Below are positions 1 through 6,260 of a stretch of 8,633 nt of DNA, piece by piece; within the stretch, counting starts at the first letter, position 1; each line of letters begins with the position of its first letter. The DNA comes from Actinomycetota bacterium (GTDB lineage: Bacteria; Actinomycetota; Geothermincolia; Fen-727; Anoxymicrobiaceae). Position numbers and translations under genes: made by a program. The DNA lies in contig JAHIPE010000115.1 of the NCBI GenBank assembly GCA_018894655.1, forward strand, positions 1 to 8,633, written 5' to 3'. The notes under the pieces are model-generated. The model saw only the letters and a list, made by a program, of their open reading frames with translations. It ran no database searches and was not told the DNA's origin.

Positions 1-1
1 C

Positions 2-178
2 TGCCCTTACTGCGACGTGGAGATCGAGGAGGAGACGATACTGTGCGTCGCCTGCAAGACCGTCATCGTCCAGTGCGCCCGCTGCGGCCTGCCGGTCCGG
101 GAAGGCGTGGATATCTGCCCCCACTGCGGTAAGCCTCCCGCGGGGCCCGTCGCCGGTGACCGGGAGGACCGGCGATGA
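2..178 (+). CDS. Zinc-ribbon protein, C-terminal part (5' end outside window)
   Basis: The reading frame is open from the first complete codon (base 2) to a TGA at 176-178, so only the last 58 residues are seen. Four CxxC knuckles follow one another: CPYC, CVAC, CARC and CPHC. This is the pattern of a double zinc ribbon (DZR-type), in which two knuckles pair to hold each Zn ion. The tail after the last knuckle is short, charged and Pro/Gly-rich, and is probably disordered. The stop codon overlaps the start of the next gene in an ATGA arrangement, so the two are very likely translationally coupled and may work together. Such ribbons usually mediate protein or nucleic-acid contacts. No catalytic role can be inferred, and the missing N-terminus could hold another domain or a membrane segment. 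Confidence 0.75.
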   Translation, partial: CPYCDVEIEEETILCVACKTVIVQCARCGLPVREGVDICPHCGKPPAGPVAGDREDRR

Positions 179-654
179 GTGATGAAGGGGTAACGTTAAT
201 CGTCTTCAGCGGCGAACTCGACCGGGCGTTGGCGGCGTTCAACCTGGCCAATACCGCCGCCTCCATGGGCATGGATGTCACCATGTTCTTCACCTTCTGG
301 GGTCTTGCCGTAGTGGAGAAAGGCGGCGGCGCCCGGGGCGACAAGGGCCTCCTGCAGTGGATGATGAGCCTTGTCAACCGGGGGGGCGCCGGCCGCCTGA
401 AGCTATCCCGGATGAACATGCTGGGGGCCGGGAAGGGCGCCATGAAATCGCTGATGAAGAAGCACCGCATGCCGTCGCTTCAGGAGATGATAGCTCTCGC
501 CGCCGAGCAGGGGGTGCGCTTTGTCGCCTGTACCACCTCCATGGCCCTGATGGGGCTTACCGAGGAGGACTTCATCGACGAGGTCGACGAGTTCGCCGGG
601 GCGACGACGTACCTGGGCCTGGCCTCACAGGGAAACGTGAACCTGTTCATATGA
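175..654 (+). CDS. DsrE/DsrF/DrsH-like sulfur-relay protein
   Basis: A 159-residue cytoplasmic protein with the layout of the DsrE/DsrF/DrsH-like family. There is an N-terminal beta strand (TLIVFSGEL), a helix ending in GMDVTMFFTFWG (about residues 32-43), a Met/Lys-rich middle with LSRMNMLGAGKG (about 77-88), and a segment VACTTSMALMG with Cys119. Cys119 matches the conserved cysteine of the family, which can carry a persulfide. Length is normal for the family. Related DsrE3-type proteins trade sulfur with TusA, and a TusA-like gene lies about 210 bp downstream, which supports a sulfur-transfer role. No DsrF or DsrH partner is visible, so it is unlikely to be a classical TusBCD complex. The start is the ATG that overlaps the upstream stop. 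Family assignment is firm; the physiological donor and acceptor are unknown. Confidence 0.85.
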   Translation: MSDEGVTLIVFSGELDRALAAFNLANTAASMGMDVTMFFTFWGLAVVEKGGGARGDKGLLQWMMSLVNRGGAGRLKLSRMNMLGAGKGAMKSLMKKHRMPSLQEMIALAAEQGVRFVACTTSMALMGLTEEDFIDEVDEFAGATTYLGLASQGNVNLFI

Positions 655-663
655 GTACCTCGC

Positions 664-808
664 TCCATGAATACGCTGGCATTCGAACGCCGCTCCCGTC
701 CACTCCGGCTGCGCTGGGCTCCCTCGACGTACTACAGGAGTACGTCTCAGTCGCGCGCACTTAAGGAGCGGCGCGGGGGCGCTCTCGGTGCTTAACCGTA
801 TTCATGGA
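664..808. repeat. Nested inverted-repeat element in intergenic space
   Basis: The gap between the DsrE-like and TusA genes is bounded by a perfect 12-bp inverted repeat, TCCATGAATACG at 664-675 and CGTATTCATGGA at 797-808. Inside it is a second perfect pair (GCCGCTCC 689-696 with GGAGCGGC 765-772), and at the centre an 8-bp hairpin (GACGTACT 726-733, 5-nt loop, AGTACGTC 739-746). Three nested symmetric arms are unlikely to arise by chance in 145 bp. The element could be a REP/MITE-like dispersed repeat or a transcribed structured RNA of either strand. No target-site duplication is obvious at the edges. The only open frames in it are short and Arg/Ser-rich without a ribosome site, so I do not call a gene. 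Confidence 0.6.
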
Positions 809-849
809 ACGGGGCACTAAGCCGTCAAACGTCCGCGTAACTTTTGATT

Positions 850-857
850 GGAGGAGG
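850..857 (+). promoter_or_regulatory. Ribosome binding site deciding the TusA start
   Basis: GGAGGAGG lies 5 nt before the ATG at 863. An in-frame TTG at 848 would place this Shine-Dalgarno inside the coding region and add five residues not expected in the family, so the ATG at 863 is preferred. Confidence 0.75.
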
Positions 858-862
858 AACTG

Positions 863-1102
863 ATGGATGCCGACCATACCCTGGACTGCATCGGCCTCTA
901 CTGCCCCATGCCCATCGTCAAGACCTCCCAGCGCATCAAGGAGCTGGCCGGCGGCGAGGTGCTGGAGGTGGTCTCCGATGACAGGGGCATCAAGAGCGAC
1001 ATGCCGGCGTGGTGCGAGAAGACCGGCCACGAGTTCCTGGGGCTCCAGGAGGATGAGGGCGAGATAAAGGTGTACGTCCGTAAGAGCCCGGCGACCGAAT
1101 AG
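863..1102 (+). CDS. tusA: TusA-family sulfurtransferase / sulfur carrier
   Basis: A 79-residue protein of TusA/SirA type. The N-terminus carries LDCIGLYCPMPIVKT, with the family's Cys-Pro-x-Pro signature (Cys14) at the start of the first helix; Cys14 is the residue that carries the persulfide in TusA. The body has the usual strand-helix-strand order, with the signature stretch VVSDDRGIKSDMPAWCEKTGHEF and a final strand EIKVYVRK. Length is typical. Cys9 and the Cys of PAWC are extra thiols, and the latter is common in this branch. It probably takes sulfur from a cysteine desulfurase or rhodanese and passes it on, possibly to the DsrE-like protein upstream. Twenty-four bases separate it from the rubrerythrin gene, so these two are probably cotranscribed. 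The exact acceptor (tRNA thiolation, Moco or Fe-S assembly, sulfur oxidation) cannot be told from sequence. Confidence 0.9.
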   Translation: MDADHTLDCIGLYCPMPIVKTSQRIKELAGGEVLEVVSDDRGIKSDMPAWCEKTGHEFLGLQEDEGEIKVYVRKSPATE

Positions 1103-1126
1103 CGGGAGATAGGGAGGTGGTCGAAG

Positions 1127-1627
1127 TTGGCCGATAACGAAACAGGGAAAGACCTGCACGCCGCTTACGAAGGGGAGTCCAAGGCAAGCGTGCGGCTCAA
1201 GGTCTACGCGGAGAAGGCCGACAAGGAGGATTACCCCGGCGTTGCCAGGCTTTTCCGCGCCATAGCAGAGTCGGAGGCGATACACGCACGCAACAACCTG
1301 CGGCTGATAGGCGAGGTCAAGGACACCGAGACCAACCTCTCGGAGTCGTTCGCCCACGAGACCAAGATCGCCCAGGTATCGTACGGTGGCTTCATAGCCC
1401 AGGCCGAGCGCGAGGGGAACGACAAGGCGGCACGCATGTTCACCTGGGCCCGTGACGTGGAGGAGGTCCACGCCAACCTGTACGAGAAGGCCCTCGAGCA
1501 CATGCTGGCCGAGGAGGAACCCACCTACTTCATATGCGAAGTGTGCGGCTACGTGGCCGACGGCTCCGTCCCCGACGTCTGCCCGGTCTGCGGAAGCCCG
1601 GCGAAGGTGTTCTTTGAGAGTAGCTAG
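1127..1627 (+). CDS. rbr: Rubrerythrin-family peroxidase
   Basis: A 166-residue cytoplasmic protein made of a ferritin-like diiron four-helix domain (about 8-128) and a C-terminal rubredoxin-like ribbon (about 134-164). Candidate diiron ligands are Glu17 (EGES), Glu50 and His53 (ESEAIH), Glu78 (AHET) and Glu112/His115 (EEVH). The ribbon has CEVC (137, 140) and CPVC (152, 155), expected to bind one Fe. Rubrerythrins reduce hydrogen peroxide in anaerobes, taking electrons from NAD(P)H through rubredoxin. The start is TTG with AGGGAGG ending 9 nt upstream; it gives the expected N-terminus and no in-frame ATG lies nearby. By eye alignment to the classical protein, the second Glu of the third helix (GExxE) is replaced by Ile81 and the preceding Gly by His77, so the iron site may be altered or this may be a divergent subfamily. 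Confidence 0.92.
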   Translation: MADNETGKDLHAAYEGESKASVRLKVYAEKADKEDYPGVARLFRAIAESEAIHARNNLRLIGEVKDTETNLSESFAHETKIAQVSYGGFIAQAEREGNDKAARMFTWARDVEEVHANLYEKALEHMLAEEEPTYFICEVCGYVADGSVPDVCPVCGSPAKVFFESS

Positions 1628-1688
1628 CGGGGCTCCCGCCAATAACCAGCAGGCCATAGACCTCCCGGATTAAGAAAGATACGAGACC

Positions 1689-1703
1689 CGGCCGATGCGG
1701 CCG
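1689..1703 (+). terminator. Possible weak hairpin after rubrerythrin
   Basis: CGGCC, a 5-nt loop and GGCCG form a short GC-rich stem 62 nt after the rubrerythrin stop. No T-run follows, so this is not a standard intrinsic terminator. It may be incidental or assist factor-dependent termination ahead of the promoter at 1735. Confidence 0.25.
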
Positions 1704-1727
1704 AATACCTCCCGCCCGGGCAATGCG

Positions 1728-1823
1728 TGGATCCTTGACAAGGTCTCGGCAACAAATATAAAGTGAATCCTACTGAAACGGTAGACTATTAAACATCAAC
1801 CGTAAGTGATTGGATCCTTCAAG
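1728..1823 (+). promoter_or_regulatory. Direct repeats and small palindrome around the promoter (possible operator)
   Basis: TGGATCCTT occurs at 1728-1736 and again at 1811-1819, on the two sides of the predicted transcription start, and each copy is followed within two bases by CAAG. The first copy runs into CCTTGACAAGG (1733-1743), a perfect palindrome with a one-base centre covering the -35 hexamer. A regulator binding both copies could repress by looping or steric block. This is inference from symmetry only; no regulator gene is adjacent. Confidence 0.35.
1735..1762 (+). promoter_or_regulatory. Sigma-70-type promoter of the flavoprotein operon
   Basis: A perfect -35 hexamer TTGACA (1735-1740), a 16-bp spacer and TATAAA (1757-1762) stand upstream of the flavoprotein/iron-sulfur operon in an intergenic stretch that becomes AT-rich. 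Transcription would start near 1769, giving a leader of roughly 85 nt before the TTG start at 1856. This is one of the two clear promoters in the window and marks the operon as separate from the sulfur/rubrerythrin genes. Confidence 0.7.
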
Positions 1824-1855
1824 ATATTTTCAAGTCATGCCCGAGAGGAGGATGG

Positions 1856-3190
1856 TTGGCTGCGAGAAAGGGCGCATCCCATCAGCTTTCCCTTAACAGG
1901 CTACGCGAGCTGATGATCGACCCGGCGCGCTTCTCCACCGACGAGGACGTTATCTCCGGGTACCGCCAGGCGGGGTCGAAGGACGGTTTGCTGGCTGTGG
2001 TGGTCCCCAGGAGCCAGGTTGATATAGAGCAGGTGCTCAAGGTAGCCCGGGACGACTCCCTTTCCGTCTACACCCCGCTGCCGGAGGGGCTCAACCCTCC
2101 CCGTCCCGGGGTGGTTATCGACTTCCGGTACATGGCGGGTGTCAAGGATATCGACACCAGGAACCTTTTCCTGGAGGTCGAGCCGGGGGTGACCTGGGAG
2201 CAGGTTCTCCCCGAACTGGCCGTACGGAGGGTGAGGGTGGCGCTGCCGGCGGCGGCCAGCTCTCCGTACGTCCTCGAGAACGCGCTGGAGCGCCAGGTGG
2301 TCACCTGCGCGTCACGGTACACCAACAAGCAGATTTCCACGTTTCACGTCCTCATGGCCGATGGCAGGGAGTACAGGAGCGGCTCAGATGCCCTTCCCGC
2401 GTCGGTCGCCCACTGGAGGGAGGACGGGGGGCCGAACATAAGCCGTGTCTTCACCGGGTCTCGCAACTCCTTGGCCATCCCCCTGAGGGGCTTTGTCTTT
2501 CTCTACCCGGAGCCGGAGCACCGAAAGGTCGTGGTCATGGGGCTACCCAACCGAAACTCCGCCCGCCGGCTGGCCGAGCGGGCGGCCCGTTCGGAGATAG
2601 GCACCGAGGTGGTGCTGGTGAACAAGCTCAAGGGGAAGGACCTGCTGGGCTTTGACCCCGGGTTACCGACCTGGTCGGTGGTGTTCGGGCTGGAAGGCTC
2701 CCAGCGCCTGGTGAAGTACCACCAGAAGCGCCTGGGCGAACTCGCCGCCGGCCTGAAGCTCAAGCCGAAGGCCGGCGCAACCAGACTCACCGAAGCGTTC
2801 TCCGGGGCTCTTGCCAAACCGTGGTACGCCCCCGAGCTATCCATCGGCTTCTACACCACCTTCGAGAAGGTCGAGAAGTTCAGCGGTATGGCAGAGGAGG
2901 CGCTCAAGGGACACCGCGGGCTGGCCCAGATGATAATCCCGGTGAAGCGGGGTGCCTCGGTGTACATCCACTACGACGTGCATGACCCGGGCAAGGACGC
3001 CGGGACAGCGATAAAGCTACTCCGGAACAGGTTGTCCAACTCGGGGGCGTTCTTCAACAACCCCACCGGAGCGCATGCCACCCACATATTCAAGAGACAG
3101 CCAGCGTACTTCGACTTGTTAAAGGACATCAAGAGGTTCCTGGATCCCGATGACATCTTGAATACCGGGCAGATGATCGATACCCGGTAG
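1856..3190 (+). CDS. FAD-linked oxidase-like subunit with degenerate FAD loop
   Basis: A 444-residue soluble protein with the PCMH-type FAD domain in the N-terminal half and a FAD-linked oxidase cap in the C-terminal half, ending in FLDPDDILNTGQMID, a variant of the family's DPxxxxNPG close. It aligns by eye along its length with the 511-residue flavoprotein two genes downstream: LPAAASSPYVLENALE against CPSAPASVSMLANYLD, and GPNISRVFTGS against GPDISGIFQGS. The loop that should grip the FAD pyrophosphate is about 7 residues shorter and has lost nearly all its glycines (TPLPEGLNPPRPG, 73-85). It may therefore bind FAD weakly or be a structural subunit, as suggested for GlcE. The start is TTG behind AGGAGG (1846-1851) with a short 4-nt spacing; the ATG at 1852 is out of frame, and an in-frame ATG at 1913 is a less likely alternative. 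It is the first gene after the promoter at 1735. Confidence 0.8.
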   Translation: MAARKGASHQLSLNRLRELMIDPARFSTDEDVISGYRQAGSKDGLLAVVVPRSQVDIEQVLKVARDDSLSVYTPLPEGLNPPRPGVVIDFRYMAGVKDIDTRNLFLEVEPGVTWEQVLPELAVRRVRVALPAAASSPYVLENALERQVVTCASRYTNKQISTFHVLMADGREYRSGSDALPASVAHWREDGGPNISRVFTGSRNSLAIPLRGFVFLYPEPEHRKVVVMGLPNRNSARRLAERAARSEIGTEVVLVNKLKGKDLLGFDPGLPTWSVVFGLEGSQRLVKYHQKRLGELAAGLKLKPKAGATRLTEAFSGALAKPWYAPELSIGFYTTFEKVEKFSGMAEEALKGHRGLAQMIIPVKRGASVYIHYDVHDPGKDAGTAIKLLRNRLSNSGAFFNNPTGAHATHIFKRQPAYFDLLKDIKRFLDPDDILNTGQMIDTR

Positions 3191-3251
3191 ACCGGTCGCA
3201 GGTGCGGTGAGGGTGCTCCTGAGGATGATGACAGGTTAGTGGAGGTGTAGG

Positions 3252-4454
3252 GTGTCGGAGTTGACCAAGAACAGGTACGATCCGCTTCTGCAGGTCCAGA
3301 AGGACGCCTACCGTTGCGGTAAGTGCATGCTGTGCAAGTGGATCGATCACAACCAGGTGACCGATACCGCGTTCATGAATATCTGCCCCTCCGGCGCCCG
3401 TTTTCGCTACGAGGCGTACTACGCTTCCGGCAGGCAGGAGATAGCCAGGGGGCTCCTGGACGGAACGCTGGAGTACAACGACCGCCTGCTCCACGTCCTG
3501 TTCACCTGCACCGGGTGTGGTGGGTGCCAGGTCATATGCTCGGAGCAGGGGGACAAGAACCCGCTGAAGACGATAGTGGCTCTCAAGGAGCGCGCTTTTC
3601 GCGACGAGTTGGCCCCCCTGCCCGAGCACCAGACGATCATCAAGTCCATGGAAAACTACGAGAACCCCTGGCAGCAGCCAAGGGTCAGGCGGGATTCGTG
3701 GATGAGGCGCATGGGGTTGAAGGACCCCCGCAAGGAGAAGGTGGACGTCCTCTACTTCGTCGGTTGCACCGCCGCCTACGACCCCGAGCTCAAGAGGGTG
3801 GCCCGCGCCACCGCGGAGATCCTGAAGAGGGCCGGCGTCTCCTTCGGCGTGCTGGGAAAGGATGAGCTTTGCTGCGGCAGCACCTTGCTCCGAATGGGGG
3901 ATTACCTGTCGTACGAGCGGGTGGCACGGAAGAACATCGAGCTCCTGGGCAGCCTGGACGTGGGGAGGATCGCCACCTCTTGCTCGGGATGCAACTCGGT
4001 GCTGCGCGAGGAGTACCGGGAGCTAACGGGGTTCGACGTGGAGGTCACCCACTCGCTGGAGCTGATAGACGAGCTCCTCAAATCGGGGGACCTCAAGCTC
4101 AAGAAGAAGATCAACAAGAGAGTGACCTACCACGACCCGTGTCACCTGGGGCGCTATAGCGGCGTCTACGATACCCCAAGGAGCATCCTGGAGGCGATAC
4201 CGGGAATCGAGCTGGTGGAAATGCCCCGCAACAGGGACAACGCGTTCTGCTGTGGTGCCGGTGCGGGGGTTAGGACCGCATATCCGGAGTTCGCACTCTG
4301 GGCGGCCACCGAGAGGATGCGCGAGGCGGCGGGCACCGGGGCAAAGACGGTTGTAACCGCGTGCCCGTTCTGTGAGCAGAACCTCGGAGACGTGAAGAAG
4401 CCCAGGCTGGAGCTGGTGGACATCCTGGAACTGGTCCACCAGTCGATGGGATAG
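3252..4454 (+). CDS. Iron-sulfur CCG-domain electron-transfer subunit (GlcF/HdrD-like)
   Basis: A 400-residue protein with two N-terminal ferredoxin-type 4Fe-4S motifs (Cys22/25/28 with Cys45-Pro; Cys86/89/92/96) followed by two CCG domains. The first CCG domain has Cys172, Cys207-208 and CSGC at 244-247. The second has Cys297 (HDPCHLGR), Cys333-334 and CPFC at 371-374. Both keep the full C...CC...CxxC set. In HdrB such domains hold non-cubane 4Fe-4S clusters, and in GlcF, GlpC and LutA-type proteins they serve electron transfer from a flavoprotein to quinone or another carrier. No membrane segment is visible, so membrane contact would be peripheral. The start is GTG with GGAGG 6 nt upstream; no ATG lies nearby in frame. 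It sits between two paralogous flavoprotein genes, 61 bp after the first and 8 bp before the second, which strongly suggests one complex. The final electron acceptor is unknown. Confidence 0.88.
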   Translation: MSELTKNRYDPLLQVQKDAYRCGKCMLCKWIDHNQVTDTAFMNICPSGARFRYEAYYASGRQEIARGLLDGTLEYNDRLLHVLFTCTGCGGCQVICSEQGDKNPLKTIVALKERAFRDELAPLPEHQTIIKSMENYENPWQQPRVRRDSWMRRMGLKDPRKEKVDVLYFVGCTAAYDPELKRVARATAEILKRAGVSFGVLGKDELCCGSTLLRMGDYLSYERVARKNIELLGSLDVGRIATSCSGCNSVLREEYRELTGFDVEVTHSLELIDELLKSGDLKLKKKINKRVTYHDPCHLGRYSGVYDTPRSILEAIPGIELVEMPRNRDNAFCCGAGAGVRTAYPEFALWAATERMREAAGTGAKTVVTACPFCEQNLGDVKKPRLELVDILELVHQSMG

Positions 4455-4462
4455 GGGGGGTA

Positions 4463-5998
4463 ATGGCGGTAAGAAAGCTGGATACGACCGCCGGGGACCT
4501 CTACCGGGAGGTCAAGAAGGGCCTGGAGAAGATCGTGGGTGAGGAGTGGGTGAGCGACAATCCCACGATACTCATCGGTTACTCCCGCGACCAGAGCCTG
4601 GAGACTGCGCGCAGCCCCAACATCGTCGTTCTGCCCGACTCCACCGAGCAGGTATCCGAGATTCTCTCACTGGCCAACCAGAGAGGTGTGGCGGTAACCC
4701 CCTGGTCCACCGGCGGGAACACCGGGGGCGGGTGCATACCCCAGCGGGGAGGAATACTGCTGGACATGAGTCGGATGGACCGGATACTGGAGCTTGATGA
4801 GGAGAACATGTCGGTGAGGATACAGCCCGGGGTGACGTTCGGGAAGGTGTACGTGGAGGCGGAGAAGCGCGGCCTGCGCAACGTCTGCCCCAGCGCGCCC
4901 GCCTCGGTGTCGATGCTCGCCAACTACCTGGACAAAGGGGTCTTCCAGGTCTCCAACAAGTACGGCGTGGGGACGGACTCCATCCTGGGGATGGTCATCG
5001 TTCAGCCGGATGGGACCGTACTGAGGACCGGCTGCCTGTTCCAGGACAGCTACGGGAGCGTATGCGTCGAGGGGCCCGGGCCGGACATATCGGGCATCTT
5101 CCAGGGCTCGATGGGGATCTTCGGGGTGTGCACCGAGATGGTGGCCCAACTGTACCCCCTGCCGGAGTTCGAGGAGATCCTTGCCGCGCAGTTCGAGGAG
5201 GACGACCTGGAGGGAGTAGCTGAGTTTCTCCGGGAGGTGGCGCGGGCGGACTGCTCGTTCGAGTCCCTGCTGTTCCAGGACGCCTACATGGCGATGGGAA
5301 TGGCCCCAAACCAGGAGAGCGCCGAGGTGATCAGGGCACAGTTGCCCCGTCAGAACGCGATCTTATTCTACGGGGGCGAGACCGCCGAGGAGATGGAGAT
5401 ACGCCGGGAGCAGCTTGACGGGATACTGGAGAGGACCGGCACCGAGCTTGCACCGGAAGGCATGCTCGAGCTTCTCAAGGAGCTTGTTCCCTGGAAGCGG
5501 GTGTTCAAGATAATCCAGGTGACCCCCAGGGTGGAGCGCCTTACCGGTTGCTTCGAGCTGTTCTGGTTCAATATAGCCATGGACGAGGTCGCCGATATGG
5601 CCCGCGGGTTCATGAAGCTCGCCAGGAAGAACTTCGCCAGCACCGACCCGGAAGCCGCCGACCGGCCGTTCCCATACGAGGAGACCACGTTCTACATACA
5701 GCCGCTAGAGTTCGGCCGCACCTGCATGCTGGAGATGGACGCTTACCCCAACCAGGGGGAGCCCGAGGGGGTGAAGAGGGGCCTGGCGATGGCCGCCGAG
5801 GCGATACCGTTCATCTGTGGGGCGGGCGGTCTGTTCGACCGTCCTTACGGCGGGGTGGACTCCGGTTTCGGCTGGGTGCAGACGCCGATGCTGGGCAACT
5901 ACTACGAGCTCCTGCGGGGGCTCAAACGACTAATCGATCCTTCCAACACCATGAACCCCGGTCGCCTGGCGCTCCCCGCCGACCCGGCGGGGGTCTGA
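4463..5998 (+). CDS. FAD-linked oxidase / dehydrogenase, catalytic flavoprotein
   Basis: A 511-residue flavoprotein with an intact FAD pyrophosphate loop at about residues 79-93 (TPWSTGGNTGGGCIP), followed by GGILLDMSRMDRIL and the second FAD-contact region around SNKYGVGTDSILGM. The C-terminal oxidase cap ends with DPSNTMNPGRL, the usual close of this superfamily. The HxGDGNxH-type metal site of glycolate and D-lactate dehydrogenases is not seen, so the substrate is probably not one of those; the vanillyl-alcohol oxidase/p-cresol methylhydroxylase branch is an alternative. It is probably the catalytic partner of the degenerate paralogue at 1856-3190, passing electrons to the CCG subunit just upstream (8-bp gap). 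The start is ATG after a G-rich Shine-Dalgarno (AGGGGGGG). No signal peptide is seen. The superfamily is firm; the substrate cannot be read from the sequence. Confidence 0.87.
   Translation: MAVRKLDTTAGDLYREVKKGLEKIVGEEWVSDNPTILIGYSRDQSLETARSPNIVVLPDSTEQVSEILSLANQRGVAVTPWSTGGNTGGGCIPQRGGILLDMSRMDRILELDEENMSVRIQPGVTFGKVYVEAEKRGLRNVCPSAPASVSMLANYLDKGVFQVSNKYGVGTDSILGMVIVQPDGTVLRTGCLFQDSYGSVCVEGPGPDISGIFQGSMGIFGVCTEMVAQLYPLPEFEEILAAQFEEDDLEGVAEFLREVARADCSFESLLFQDAYMAMGMAPNQESAEVIRAQLPRQNAILFYGGETAEEMEIRREQLDGILERTGTELAPEGMLELLKELVPWKRVFKIIQVTPRVERLTGCFELFWFNIAMDEVADMARGFMKLARKNFASTDPEAADRPFPYEETTFYIQPLEFGRTCMLEMDAYPNQGEPEGVKRGLAMAAEAIPFICGAGGLFDRPYGGVDSGFGWVQTPMLGNYYELLRGLKRLIDPSNTMNPGRLALPADPAGV
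5974..5992 (+). terminator. GC-rich hairpin at the end of the flavoprotein operon
   Basis: CCCCGCC, a 5-nt loop and GGCGGGG make a perfect 7-bp GC stem ending 3 nt before the TGA of the last operon gene. No T-tract follows, so intrinsic termination would be inefficient. It could protect the 3' end of the message or simply reflect Pro/Ala codons. Confidence 0.3.
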
Positions 5999-6062
5999 CG
6001 GCGCGCCCGGGTGAAGGCGGCTAATTGAAAGGGGTCGTCTCAAGAATCTGTGGGTGAAAAAC

Positions 6063-6227
6063 ATGGATTTGGGACTCAGGTCGGGGCTTATCAGACTGAC
6101 AGAGGTCCATGGAATGGGCTTTGGATTGCCCATTACCGGGTATGTCATCAAAACAAAGCCTGGTGCGCCATGGCATAACCGCTGCGGTCCCCTTTCTATG
6201 GCCAACTACGGCGCCCTGATTCGATAA
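6063..6227 (+). CDS. Doubtful small ORF (54 aa) upstream of the SCP2 gene
   Basis: An ATG at 6063 opens a 54-codon frame ending at TAA 6225-6227 in the 262-bp gap before the SCP2-domain gene; the frame stays open upstream back to 6015. The predicted peptide begins MDLGLRSGLIRLTEVHGMGF and contains one Cys. No good Shine-Dalgarno precedes it, and no family is recognised. It overlaps a 7-bp hairpin (AATGGGC 6113-6119 with GCCCATT 6128-6134). It may be a remnant of a longer gene, a leader region or chance. Kept only because nothing else explains this stretch. Confidence 0.2.
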   Translation: MDLGLRSGLIRLTEVHGMGFGLPITGYVIKTKPGAPWHNRCGPLSMANYGALIR

Positions 6228-6260
6228 TATGCCGGCACCTAACTGACCGGGGAGGGGAAC

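Noticed and set aside
669..794. Small plus-strand frame starting at the ATG inside the inverted-repeat element
   Set aside because: No Shine-Dalgarno, Arg/Ser-rich low-quality translation, and the region is better explained as a palindromic repeat.
665..808. tRNA gene on the minus strand, suggested by GTTCGAAT near 680 and the paired 12-bp ends
   Set aside because: The T-arm stem does not pair properly, no anticodon or D arm fits, and the length and 12-bp terminal stem are wrong for a tRNA.
761..1657. Long minus-strand open frame of about 298 codons across the TusA and rubrerythrin genes
   Set aside because: It is antisense to two clearly recognised genes with good ribosome sites; its translation is Leu/Gly/Val-rich without a known motif, as expected of a GC-rich shadow frame.
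1856..5998. Naming the operon glcD/glcE/glcF
   Set aside because: The order and domain set resemble glycolate oxidase, but the catalytic flavoprotein lacks the metal-binding His motif of that branch and the paralogue's FAD loop is degenerate, so the specific names are not supported.
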